The translations under genes were made by a program, and so were the position numbers. From positions 24,333,070 to 24,397,069 of the forward strand of contig CM055189.1 of NCBI GenBank assembly GCA_029224185.1: a DNA stretch of 64,000 nucleotides. Direction: 5' to 3'. How positions within the stretch are numbered: the first letter of the stretch is position 1; each line of letters begins with the position of its first letter. The stretch is from Karalla daura. Its lineage: Eukaryota; Chordata; Actinopteri; Chaetodontiformes; Leiognathidae. Of this stretch, positions 10,600 to 22,851 are shown piece after piece. The notes under the pieces were generated by a model. That model saw only the letters and a list, made by a program, of their open reading frames with translations, searched no databases and had not been told where the DNA came from.

Positions 10600-13405
10600 C
10601 TCTCCCCCCTCTCTCGCCCCTCTGTCTTCCTCGCTCGCTCTCTTTCATGCACACACATTTCCTCCAGGGGACGAGCTGGAAAGGGGTACGGCAGCGGCAC
10701 ACTCAGATACAATCAGGACCACTGATCTAATTCCCTCTTGTCCATCTACACACACATTCAATTTGTTAGGACGCTTAGAGGAGTCTCTGGCGAGGTGTTT
10801 GTCTGACTAGATCTTTCTGGCACCGGGCCCCGTGGTTTCAGCTTATGTGCAAGCGTGTACGTGTGCATGTGCATGGACACATCCAATCCACGTCAGGATG
10901 TATTTTTTAATGTCTGCTGTCGGCTGTATTTTTTTTTTATTACTATTATTATAATGCATCTTTAACAAGAAAGCAGACAAAGAGCGGACAAAGAGTGCAT
11001 CTCTAATATCCAGCCGGTGGTCAACTCTTACACAGTGGCGCACATTAAAGCCTCGTCGCTGCGTGGCAGCACGCCTGCCTGCTGGTCCACCAGCAAGGTG
11101 ACTTCCCCTCCCTCAGAGAAGTATATAGGTCATTCCCTCTCTCGGCTTATGAAACCAGAGCAGACGGGCCAGGCTGCAGTGACTGTGCACCAACGGCTGC
11201 CAGTGGCCCAACACTAAACACCAGCTACCAGACATTCCCAAATCAGGCTCTCTTTAGCACAGATACCAGCCGGCCGTTTGTCATCACTCGGGATGAGCGG
11301 GAATAAGACTCCCCAGAGGACCTGCAAACAACAGGGCGACAGTCCTCCAGCCAGAACCCAAATTGGGACTTTCAATACTAGAGGACGTATCCAGTGCGTT
11401 TCCTTTTTGTTTGGTTCAAGGTATCCTGAGGTTGCGATGTCTGCCTGATTCAATGACAGCTAAAATCAAGATACAACCACAGATAACTTGACTTTAAGGC
11501 CAGCGGTCCAAAGCGTTGCCGCCAGCTCGCAGAAGCTTGTGAGACTTATTCACACTGAGCACATGAAGAAGCCAGAAGCCAGTGTGCAAAAAAAGCTCAC
11601 TTCTGGAGATAATGTTAACTTAGTACAGATGTTCATTTTAGGAAAGCATCGCATAGAGCACAACACAGAGAAAAATCCTGAATACCAACAACAACAAAGC
11701 CCTGTTGTGCACTTCGGCGAGCTGGGCCTGCGACTTTTTTTTTTCCTGACCTCTGTCTTCTCTATTTCTGGGTACAGTCTCAGACTAACTCAATGGGACT
11801 GACTGCGCAGATCAAAGGTCTCATTCTTCGCTCCAGTTGTTGCTTTTTTCCCTTCCTACAGAAACCCCAGGGCAGCGGTTTCATTGTTTTCAGTGTCCTT
11901 TCATCTTTAAAGATAACACACAAAGCTAACAACTGATTTAGTTGCTGTTTATTTCCCAGGAGGATACAGATGAGCGCGAGTACACATCGCCTGTTTCTTC
12001 CCACCAAAATGTCGAGGCAGAAGTTTGGATCCGTGGCCAGCTCTCGCTGCCCTCTTTGCTGCTTCCCAGGCCATTGTGCTGCTTAGGGAAAATATTAATG
12101 AAATGCCGGAGGAATAGAAATGTGAGAGCTGGAGGCCAGACAAAGCCCACTGTGCCCACTAAAATGTGTGAGGACCGGGCCACAAGACAGATGTTTGGGC
12201 TCAAATTGGCCTCACACTTCCCTACAAGTAATTCGGATGTCACACTGGGAGCATTCTCCGAATGGTTCGGATATCTCCACCCTCACTCAGCTGCAGCAGG
12301 AATGCTAAATCAGCTACGAGCAGAAAGGATGGCCAAAGATTTATCAGAATCCGGAAATGTTGCACTTGGTAATCACGGCAGGGACATCGAGACCCGAGTT
12401 CAAAATCTGCATTGACTGTGAAGCGGTCAGCATGGCAGAAAAGGTCAGAAGTCACCCGAGCTTAGCATAAGTAGGACAATTAGCTGCATTGGAGAGTGGG
12501 TGATTTGTTCATTTTGAGCAGAGCGTTTGGCCCAAACACTAACCTCTTCAGTAAAACCCTGGGCCCATTGCAGTGCCTCCCCCAAAAACCGTGCCCTTAC
12601 AGACGTGTCTTAGGCTGTGGGTGTATTTTCAGCAGCACAGGCACCGCTGAATGATGACAGGAATATCAAAGGAACACTTGACCACGAAGGTGACACTACT
12701 AGAGCTACAACATAGAGTAAAAGTGAACATTTATAGGACAGTGTATTCAGGGTTTGAATGATACAGCAGGTTTGAGGTAGCCCTATTTTCCCAAACCATG
12801 CACATGTTCACATCTCGTACTAAAATGATGAAATCATTTAAATGTACAGATGGTAACAAGAACTAACCCCACGCAAGTAACGCTACAGTAAAGCAGGTCA
12901 TTCCCCGATTCTGACCCAAAGGCTGGAGCAACTATCTGAGTAGACACTGAATTTTGTTTGACTATGAGACTACTCCAAAAAAGGAATTTACCGAGTAAAT
13001 AAATACACAATAGTCACCAATTTACACTGTGCCTATTTTGAAATACATGGACCTTGATATGAAAATAAACAAAACAATGAACATTTTAATCTGTTATTGT
13101 GACGTTTGAGCGGAGACTTTCAAGGCTCCTCTGAAGTGGAAAGGAGCAGCCTCGAGTGACCCGTGATTTCACCCACAGCACAAAGTTTTTTAAAATTATG
13201 GAGGAATTACAGATCTGAGAACGAGTGAGGCATGGCACAGAGAACAAGGCACTGTCGATAGTCAGGTTACAGATGTTTGGGTCAGAGGAATCAGGCCAGA
13301 CTAACATCTCCAGCATGTCTCTGCCTCTGCTCTCCCTCTCCCTGCTACGGGGGAAACACGGGGAGAAGCATTACGGCCATTTTGCTAACAAAAGAGATGG
13401 CAACC

Positions 13406-13455
13406 CTCCCCTCCTCCTCCTCCTCCTCCTCCTCCCCCTCCCCTCCTCCCCCCCG
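13406..13455. repeat. (CTC)n pyrimidine tract
   Basis: CTC triplets passing into a C-rich end. Intron 2. Confidence 0.85.
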
Positions 13456-13845
13456 ACAAATCACCTACTGGCCACAGAAATGGAGCATAAAGCCGAAGGA
13501 AACTGACAAATTAGGAGTACAAAGGAAGTGAACGGGGGCCGCAGTCACTCTGAGGTTATCAAGATAACATCATTATGGGTGAATAATGGGCCGTGACACG
13601 GCTGTATGATAGACGACAGCAGGGCCCACGTGGTAGGAATGAACCCGGTGACCCACATACTGTAAGTACATTAGCATGACAGCGTCAGTAAACAAGCAGC
13701 TGAACCACAGGGACGCCTCTGTTGTATAGGAAAACAATGTCCCAGTCATGCGTGTAGCACTGTCGGACACAAATACATACACTTGTGTGTTTTACTGTAC
13801 CGTATTTACACTGTTGTCGAGCCATCCGCCCACTGTACAGAGAGA

Positions 13846-13848
<3 letters not shown>

Positions 13849-13917
<69 letters not shown>

Positions 13918-13920
13918 TGT
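13849..13920. repeat. (GT)n microsatellite, about 72 bases
   Basis: One of the longest nearly pure GT runs in the window, with one A near the end. Intron 2. Confidence 0.95.
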
Positions 13921-14047
13921 TTGAGTAGACACACTGACTCGTTGCTTCTAGAGGCTGTTATCACAGCGATAGTTCAGACAAGTACCACAGCCTCCCTGAA
14001 CCTGCCCCTCATGAAAGAGAAGCATCCTTGACTCTGCAAAGGAAATG

Positions 14048-14075
14048 CACACACACACACACACACACACACACA
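14048..14075. repeat. (CA)n microsatellite
   Basis: CA run about 130 bases from a long GT run, so the two could pair as an inverted repeat. Confidence 0.9.
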
Positions 14076-14941
14076 ACATCACAGCACAGAACCCCTCTAC
14101 AGTCTGGCCTACATTATTTATATAATACACACCTTGGCATGCCCGAAAAACCTTAAGCTGGGCAAGTTGAAAGAATATTTTATGTAACACGCAACTTGGC
14201 ATGTTGGGAAGGTAAAGGTAGATTAGTTTAAAAAGGCTGAGGGAGATGGAGAGGAAGAGAGAGAGAGAGAGGACAAAATGGCTTACATAACCATGAGCAG
14301 ACAGTATAAACATTAGGTTGACACCCACTCACCGCCTCTCAAAGGGAGAGAGGTCTTATGGGTAGTGTTAGAGAGCCACCAGGGATTTATTTTTCCTGGT
14401 GAAGGTGACCCTGGCATTGGGCAGAGTACCTGCGCATACAGAAATATGAGATTTCCTCTTTGTCGGGCTTGTGTTACACCTGTGTTAAGGTTACAGTGTA
14501 ATCTGCTTTGATTGGCTGCCACTCGAGCTTTAAGGAGATGGAAAAATCACCACCGTAAAAACGTTTTGCTTGCGTTCCTCATTCTCCGCAGTTATTTCAT
14601 TCTTCAGTTTGCTTTAGATCTGCTGCTAAAATACACGGGATGCAGATTTAAAATTAGAGCAAACGAGGCAATTTGGCCATCAAATTCAAGTCGAGCGGTG
14701 CAGAAATAGCAAATTTGCAGTCTTGATGGAATCTGGTGTCCCGGCTGTGACTGCGTTCCTTGTTTTAAATTCCAGGCTGTTGTGTTGTCTCCCGTCCAAG
14801 GCTTGTGCCTACAAACTTGAAGTGACCTCCCCCATACACAGCAAATCATGATTATCTTTCTGCTGTAAATCCACTGTTTTGAGTGTAAACAAAGAAATGA
14901 GACAAGTCATAGAAATGTGCACACATGCGCACTCTCTCTTT

Positions 14942-14999
<58 letters not shown>

Positions 15000-15000
15000 A
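14942..15000. repeat. (CA)n microsatellite, interrupted
   Basis: CA run with a small AAACA interruption and a CATATACACA end, directly before the intronic CpG islet at 15.13 kb. Confidence 0.9.
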
Positions 15001-15129
15001 AGCCCTCTTCAGGGAGTTGATGGAGGCTCGGCCTGCGGGTTTGGAAGCTACAGTGAGATTCTGATCTCCGTGGAGAATTGGGTTTGCGCTCGACATGCCC
15101 GAAGCTGTACCTGTGTGTGACGTTACACG

Positions 15130-15330
15130 ACACAAACAAACCTGCGAGCTGCCCGGCGCCGAGCCCCAGCCTCTCCCCGGGCGCGCAGCTGTGCGGAGCG
15201 GCGACCCCGCCGCCCGGCGTGGACAGCGCAGGCGGCGCTGCGCCGACCTGCCGGACCGCTTCGGCTCCCAGGTCGCTCAGCGGCGCCCGCCGCGAGTGAG
15301 ACGAGTCACGTGGGACGCGTCGGCATGAAT
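15130..15330. promoter_or_regulatory. Isolated CpG islet in intron 2
   Basis: About 200 bases of very high GC and CpG density inside AT-balanced intron, ending with a CACGTG E-box at 15307-15312. Several frames are open across it, as expected for GC-rich DNA, and none resembles a known protein. It could be an alternative promoter, an enhancer or an unrecognised exon. Confidence 0.4.
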
Positions 15331-17060
15331 CCTCGGGAGAGGTGGCAGGGTGTTATTAACTTGCGGGGAGGATTATCATGGCTGGAAACTCCCGTAATTC
15401 ATGCTTGTCAAGGCCGGCGAGGGGCCGATGGCATCGACGGCGTGGTGTAAAGAGGAGGCGAGGGACGCCACTGCGTGTCATTCACTGATTCCCTGTAGGC
15501 TGACATGCTACATACGCCTGCAGGGGCCGATCCTATGGAGGACTTTCATTCCTCTCAAACTGCACATGGGAGAGAGGAAGAAAATACTTCCTCTGTGGTT
15601 CATGGGCGCTCGAGCACTCATTCCTGGGCCGATCTGCATGACGGAGGCTTTGTAAATAAAGGCTCACTCCAGACTGCGTTAAAGAGAGCGTCAAACACCT
15701 GTAGAATGACGATTCAGTGCAAGCCAAACAGCGCTGCACAAGAAACTGTCACACAAACGGACCGCACGAGAAAACAGCACAACCACGGCCTTCACTATTC
15801 TTAATTCATGCCCACGACAACAAGCCTGCTATTCATTTGTGCAGCTCTGGAGCAGCCTCAACAGATCTCCGCTGCACCACTGTTTTGATCGACTGTGACA
15901 AAAGAGTCTTTACTGCCTTAAAGAAGTTAGGTCCTCATGTGGTCCTCACACTGATGTGTTACTGATACCCAAAGTTTCTGTTTTTAGCACAAAGTTTCCA
16001 AGATCCCCCGCCGAATACAGAAAGCGCCACGGAGCAGCTGGGAACACAATCCCAGCCGACGTGTTGAGGAAAGCAGTATGTTGTTGGGCATCAGGTTGAT
16101 TTGCAGGCATGGGAAATCGAGAAACAATGCAAACAAGAGGCCAGCGATAAACACAGTGTTCGACACATGAAGGAACATGAAATACCAGCTCAGCGACTTA
16201 AATCATGTTCCCCCCCCGAACATAAACCTACATGATAACAACAAAAATAAGCACGGTAGATGGCTTAAATCTATCTAAATACACAGTTTTCACCACCTTG
16301 GTGAAACGAGGCTCAAAATGTGCTCTAATCTAACTAACTGCCACGAACATAAACACATGTGGAGCACTTCAAAGCCGCGCTGCTAAAACTGGTTTTGTTC
16401 TAGACCCAAATCCTTTGATTTCAGTGGCATGGATGAACTCTAGACCTGGCCTCCCACTGGGGTCCACATCTCAGCTCCATTCACTGCTTGCTTTGCTTTC
16501 CTCCAGGCGCTACAGGACCGGGATCCTTACAAACGTGGCTGCAACCGGGTTCGGGCCCTGTTGCCTGTGCAGCAGGTGACCTCCAAACTCAGCTTAGAGG
16601 CCCAGGACAAATGAGAAAAACAAATCCCTAGAGAGGGAGATTATCTTTAAGGGATCAGCCATGACCTGAGCCACCTCCGCGCCACACACTCCTTACCTCT
16701 GTTCCCTTCTTTTTAGCAACAGTCAGCGCGCAGCCGACTCCTGTTTACGCTCACCTTGTTAAGTACAGGAAGAGTCTAATCTATAAGATTACAACATACG
16801 AGACTCTAAACGTCTAGCGTTTCAATTGCTAAACCTCCAAAGCCAAATGAAATGAGCTTGCGGGCCGGGAGAAATGAAATGTGGCACACGAGATATATCT
16901 TATTCAAAAGTCGACCTTTTCCTTTCCCGAGTGATTCACAAAAAGGCCTCACTCTGAATGTAGGTTAATGTACACTGGCGCTGACACATGTTGCCAGCAA
17001 CCCTACGCATTAGCTGTCACATGTGATCATCCTCAACACCCACCAGTCATTTACAATTCT

Positions 17061-17415
17061 GCCGGGACAAGCGGGGAAGGACGGAGCGGCAGCGGGAGGC
17101 CGGGGTGCGCGCCGAGGAAACCAAAGTGCATTAACATACACACGGAGGAGACCAAGCCGCGGCCGCCGAGCGCCTGTGCCCGGGGTGTTTATTGTATGTA
17201 CAGTTTTATGGTCTGGCGGCCCACTAAAGTCGCAGGGTATGCAACCACAACCTCAAGAAGTGGGCCCCGTGCGTGGCAACCAAAGCCAAGCTCTCTCTCC
17301 CGGACTGGCCGCCGTCCAGGTGGTTAGCACCACGGCAGCACATTCTGCATGTTAGCTCTGGGGGCTGCTGAGAGGAGCTGTGCGCTCAGCCGCTGCGCGC
17401 CGTCTGACAGGCTGC
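17061..17415. promoter_or_regulatory. Second CpG islet in intron 2
   Basis: GC- and CpG-rich blocks (17080-17200 and 17380-17415) flank a less rich centre. A GA repeat (17428-17457) follows directly. There is no recognisable protein-coding potential. It may be a regulatory element or alternative start; evidence is base composition only. Confidence 0.3.
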
Positions 17416-17426
17416 ACAGCGGAGCG

Positions 17427-17427
<1 letters not shown>

Positions 17428-17457
<30 letters not shown>
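17428..17457. repeat. (GA)n microsatellite
   Basis: GA run at the edge of the 17.1 kb CpG islet. Confidence 0.9.
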
Positions 17458-19106
17458 CCAGCCGCTGGTGCTCAGCCACTTAGTCCAAACCGCTGCTGAC
17501 AGCATCTATCAGGAGCCAATCAGGTCATTGACAATATGTGCAGGTGATACATGCGGCTGGCGCTGACAGAGAACTTGGATTTCGAGGGGCTGGCTGCACG
17601 CTGGTTTTTAGGTTGGCCATTTCCACACCACCGAAAGGAGGACACTTTGCAGGATCGCGAAGAAATCCCAAAACTATAAACTAGGCTGCTCATCATTTCT
17701 ATTTGCGATGCTTTGTCCTTCCCTGGCTTCTTTTAAGAGTTTGTTTGCGAGGAATGTGCGGTACATGCTGGCTGCGCCAGCCTGCGTAGAACCGATAAAA
17801 TGCCGTGTATTTATTTGACCCTTTATTCAAGTATTTAGTTCGTAAACAAGTCTTATTGGCCAATATAATGTACGATAATGTACTTATTCATACTTGATGT
17901 ACACATATCTTGTTTTTCATTCACCTATTGATTTATCACATAATAGTTAGATAGAGCACATCACTGAGGCATCTCAAAATGAGGAAGAATGAGTGTTCAG
18001 CTCATAGCCACGTCAGTGAACGGGCACTGTCATACATGGAAAATCTACTTGTTACTCCAAATAGCAGATACAAAAGAGTATTTGAATGCTTAGCTTTCAA
18101 GGAAAAAATCAACACAAGATATTGTGCTGTCCGTTGGTGCTGAGCAAATACGGTGAATGGTTTGACATGCTTATGACTACAGTTCGTCCAGCAGCATCAA
18201 AGCCAGCTCATTGTAAAGCTGGACATTATCTTCTCCAAAAGGTCAACTTTAAGATTCTGACCTCAAAAGCACAAAAGGTTCCCCACACACACACACACAC
18301 ACGTGGTACAAAATGCAAAAGAAAAAGAAGGTTAGAGGGCAAAGACTCATACACACACACATACACACAATGCCAGGCCAAACTAAATGTGTCTGTGCAA
18401 TGACCTTTTTCAAATTCAGTGTGTTCACCTCCAAAGGATTACAGGCCCAGATGGCCACTGGATGAACAATGCAACACCTGCTGAGGGACAGAGCGCAATT
18501 AGGTTCCCACAGAAAACTGCTGCAAAAATAAAAAAAAACCCAGTCTACACAATGAACTATCAAAGGAACACAAACTGTACGTACCCGGCACCGCGCAACC
18601 CTTTTCATCTACACTACGGCTGCAGTCCACCTCCATCGCCGCACGCACAAAAGATCTCAGCGGTTTTCTGCAGCGTCTTCTCAGACGCCGCCTAATATTG
18701 CCTGTTTGCTCCTGAAAGGGAGGTTAGTCGTGAGGTCCAAACTGTGTGATTTATTGTTCAAAGTGGGATCTGAATCCACGACGTGCAATATGCCTCACGC
18801 TCAGCCTTACACTCACAGCAACACCGCTTTGTGGCCGTGCTCATGCGGTCGAGATGTTCGCAGCCCAACAAAGCGGACACTATTTACTGGGAGTGGTGCA
18901 GTTAGGCCGCACCCCCGCAAACCCCATCGACGGCTTGCTCGGTGACATTTGACCGGAGTGGTCTGAACGGGAGGAGATGCTTTTTCTGAAGTTTTCTGGA
19001 ATTTTAACTGCGCCTCGATTGGCGGGTCTGCAGCACCTCCCAATGCTCTATCATGAGGCACTGGTCAACACCGCACACTGCCCGCCAGCTTTTCCTTATG
19101 TGTGTC

Positions 19107-19108
<2 letters not shown>

Positions 19109-19138
<30 letters not shown>
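19109..19138. repeat. (GT)n microsatellite
   Basis: Pure GT run in intron 2. Confidence 0.9.
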
Positions 19139-19141
<3 letters not shown>

Positions 19142-20894
19142 GAAGGCCAAAAGAGAGGCTTTGTATTCACCAACTCTTACCTATTCAAACTCATAATCAT
19201 ACTAATGTGTAACACACACTCCCCTGCTCCAAACAAGAGGTTAAAAAAACCCATCAGTCTCGGTAACCTTGGCTCAGGTGAGCGCTGCCTGCCTCACAGG
19301 TACGGCTGACTGTTGATGCATATTTAATAAGGTGAAAGATTTGCAGTGGTGCATGTGGCTGCCCTTTCAGGGCGGGCACCCATGTCACCTTTTTCGGGCC
19401 AGCCAGTTCCAGGGATGTCAGCAGGAGTGAGGCAGGCTGGGAGAGTGCAGAGAGAGCGCGAGCGGAGCTGAGCTGAGATGAGAGGGAAATATTGAAACGG
19501 TATTCCTACGCCGTCAGATTGCGATTTGTTCAGCGGCGGATTGTGACAGGCTGCGCAGGGGACAGGGATCTGGGCCCAGCCCAACAGAGAAGTGGACCGC
19601 TGCGCCAGAGACGGCCATGTAATGACTGGCACGTATCCCCGGCATGTAAGGCAGCGCGGCGCAATGCTGAACTTCTTTCTACCGAGTATGTTTCCGACCG
19701 ATAACAATGGGATGATGCATTTAAAACAAAATAACCAGAATGATGTTCAATTAAAAGAACAGTGAAATGCACAGTATCAGATTAAACTGTCTGCGTTATT
19801 AATTTGGACTTTTTGTGGAACAATAACACAGTTTGTCCCTCTCGATGCTAACATTTTGAACAATTTGACAGCCACAATATATCAAATGAAACTTTGAATG
19901 GTCCAGCTTCTCCACTGTAGGGATTTGCAGTCTTTGTCTGGATTTGATATCGGTCTAATCTTGGATTTTTAATTGCTATTCAGGCAAAATAAGAAAGTTG
20001 AGGACGGCACCCTGAGCTCTGGGATGTACTGATAGGCATCTGTCTTCATGTCCTTTTGGGTAATTGAATAATCTCACTTCCAGGCCTAACTATATTGTCA
20101 TCCCTTAAATCCTTTGATATCAGAAGGAGATTTTCCTTTTTTGCACATCTTTTTATTTTATCAAGGAATCTAAGCCAGCGTCTTCTTTCGTGCTGAGCTC
20201 TGATGGGGGTCACTTGTGCACTGCCGTGATAAAAACTGGATCGATACGATGATCAGAAAGGCTGACTCAGTGCTTAGACTGGCTGTTATTGTCGGTTGTA
20301 ACGGCGGATTTGGAGAATAAAGAGAGCGGCGCAGCATGTCATCACAACAGCTCGACGTCTCTCAATCAGCTCACGAGCAGACTGTTTGATCAAACTGCGG
20401 AGCGGGTTCATGGGAGTTGTTGCAGTTGAAGTTTTTCAGTCAAACAAGCCTTTACTTGAAGACGAATACGCAACGTTACGTTTTAATACAGAGAAGTTAA
20501 GACGGTTTGGGTTTTTCTGTCAGGTTTAAAAGCTGAAACGTTCTGCTTCTTCATAACTCTTCATCTTACCTGTACTGTGCATCGCTGGGTTTGGGGTTCA
20601 GATTTACTGGAATCCAGAAACGCTAATCTTTCCTCCCCGTCCGACCGAGGGTCTAATTATTGTACAGAGCGAGGAATCATTTGGAGTATTGACTAATAAT
20701 GAGACAGCGGTTCGCTGTTCCTCAGTGATTGATTTAGTGCCCGTCCACCCCCTGCCAGCATATGTCCTCGCTGACGTCACATCAGTCACTCGTCGGGGGG
20801 AGCCGTACGCCTGATGGAAATAAAATGGTATGCGCGACCTCTCATCTGACTGCACTGTCCTCACGCTCTTCCCTCAGTCGAGCAGCCACACGCT

Positions 20895-20901
20895 CACACA
20901 C

Positions 20902-20953
<52 letters not shown>

Positions 20954-20970
20954 ACACACACACACACACA
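20895..20970. repeat. (CA)n microsatellite, about 76 bases
   Basis: Long CA run with G and T interruptions. Intron 2. Confidence 0.95.
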
Positions 20971-21134
20971 TTCCCACACTGTATACACACTGCATGTACC
21001 GCTTCCATCACACTTAAGCCTGATTCCCTTCGCGCTACACTCTTAATAAATCATAACATTGGGCTTTGTCAATAAGACCCTCTTCACATATAAAACATTC
21101 ACCCGACCAAACACACCCAGGACCTCTAAGCACA

Positions 21135-21164
21135 CCCCCCCCCCCACACACACACACACACACA
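21135..21164. repeat. Poly-C followed by (CA)n
   Basis: An 11-base C run joined to a CA run. Intron 2. Confidence 0.85.
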
Positions 21165-22282
21165 TTTTCCATCTGCGGGGAATACTGTTGATTCATACGT
21201 TCCTCTCTCTCCCTCCTGCTCTTCCCCTCGCTGCCTTGTGTGTACACCACATCTTATTGTTTGAAGCGTACAGAACTCTGAAGATTAGGGTAAATACATG
21301 ACATCTTGAGCTTAGCGCATAAATATTTAAGGATGGAGCCAAGTCTCAGGTGGAGGAGGAATATCTTATGTATGTACTGTAGAGGGTGGTGGGTTTTGTC
21401 ACGAGGAGGGAAAGATAAAGAAACAGTGTTTCAGTCTTGGATCTCTTTCTTTAAGCGCACTCGTGGTCTAACATTAGTGCATTTTTATGAAAAAAAAAAT
21501 ATTTTAATTACTCTTTTCTGTGAGCAGGAGTTTAGTCTCAAGTGACACATCCTGAGCATGGGGATTTACACGGCACACAAAGGAATCCCTATTGAAGCGC
21601 AGGCTTTGTGCGGAAGCAAAGCAGCTTGTAGCTCTACGTTTTCTATCTATTCACTGTTCTGCTTCATGTTGCGAAACCCAACAGTGCTAATGAGTGGCAT
21701 TATAAGAGGAAATAGAGCGTAATTGTTTGTTTTTTTTTCTCAGAGAGATGCAAGGACTCGGGTGGAAGAGGGAATAGATGTCTGTCTGTCAGTCTGGCAT
21801 CAAACGCTCTCGACGCCTTGTGCTTTAAGCGACGTGTCGCGCTGCATCCACCTCCCCGACAGCGTGCACTGTTCAGCGCGTCGACGTGCCTCTTGATGTG
21901 CCACTGAGTCCTCTTTATGTGCTCTGCCCTCGGGGTCTGTCTGTCCACAGAGGCTTTAAATGAGAAAGGCTGTCATAACAGCCATGTTGGAGCATGAGGC
22001 ATGCCCGTTTCACCGGGATCCCTGGCCAAAGCACACAACCTCTGGTTACTGTAAATTCAGGAGAAGTGCCAGGCTGCTCTGAACCAATCTGTCACCACCA
22101 AATCCCCTCGGGGAACAGAGGTCATAATTTCCATTTAACACCTCCTGCTCCTCCGCACACACGTGTTACGCTTTACAGCCTCGCCTGTTTGAAGCATATC
22201 TAAGAGAGACATATTTTCTGTGTTTTACGGCCTAAAATAATGAAGCCTTGTAAATCCAAAAGGGCCCAGACCTGAAGCCTAT

Positions 22283-22302
22283 TGCTGCTGCTGCTGCTGC
22301 TG
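22283..22302. repeat. (CTG)n trinucleotide repeat
   Basis: About six CTG units, the only clear CTG/CAG run in the window. Intronic. Confidence 0.85.
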
Positions 22303-22816
22303 TGCTAAATAAATCAGCAGCTGCTTAGCCCTGTCCCACATACAAAGAAACAGAGCTTTGTTTGCTGTGTTTACTTCTTTGTTTATTTATTTATTTTCAT
22401 GCCTGGGTTTTATTTGTGTCTGTGTGTCTCCACGTCCATCTGACTCAGGATTCTTTGCAGCAAAGGCAACAGGCCTCCCCAGTCCTAGTCCTCTCAAAGA
22501 TCTTTAAAAAAAAAAAATCTGCCGAACATTTTAGGTTTTTCAAAGCTCTGCCACGAACACTTTTGTGCTACTCTCAAAAAACATTATCCACTTTCTCTTC
22601 TTAGCAGCGGAGCTCCTCCCCCTGCCTCCTCCTCCTCCTCTGATCTGCTTCAGCCTTCCTCTCGTGCCACCTTCCCTGTGCGCAGGGTTAACTCTGGCAC
22701 GCTGCGGAGCGGTCTTTACTCCAGCTGCTGCTCTTTAACCGTGCCTCTGTAAACACTCCTGCTTTCTCAGCCGTCTCGTCGGAGCTCCTCGAGCCCCTCT
22801 CCCTTCTTTCCCGAGA

Positions 22817-22818
<2 letters not shown>

Positions 22819-22848
<30 letters not shown>
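22819..22848. repeat. (CA)n microsatellite
   Basis: Pure CA run. Intron 2. Confidence 0.9.

Positions 22849-22851
<3 letters not shown>

Noticed and set aside
10336..10730. Open frames of Ser-Leu or Arg-Glu repeats
   Set aside because: Direct translations of the CT microsatellite at 10536-10593.
15078..15328. Two overlapping open frames on the plus strand in the CpG islet
   Set aside because: GC-rich DNA is open in several frames by chance; neither is flanked by convincing splice sites nor recognisable as a protein domain.
16540..16570. B-box-like GGGTTCGGGCCC suggesting a tRNA or SINE
   Set aside because: No A box at the proper distance and no match to the SINE types seen elsewhere in the window.
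18765..18790. tRNA T-arm-like sequence (GTGGGATCTGAATCCACG)
   Set aside because: The rest of the cloverleaf, acceptor stem and A box cannot be built around it on either strand.
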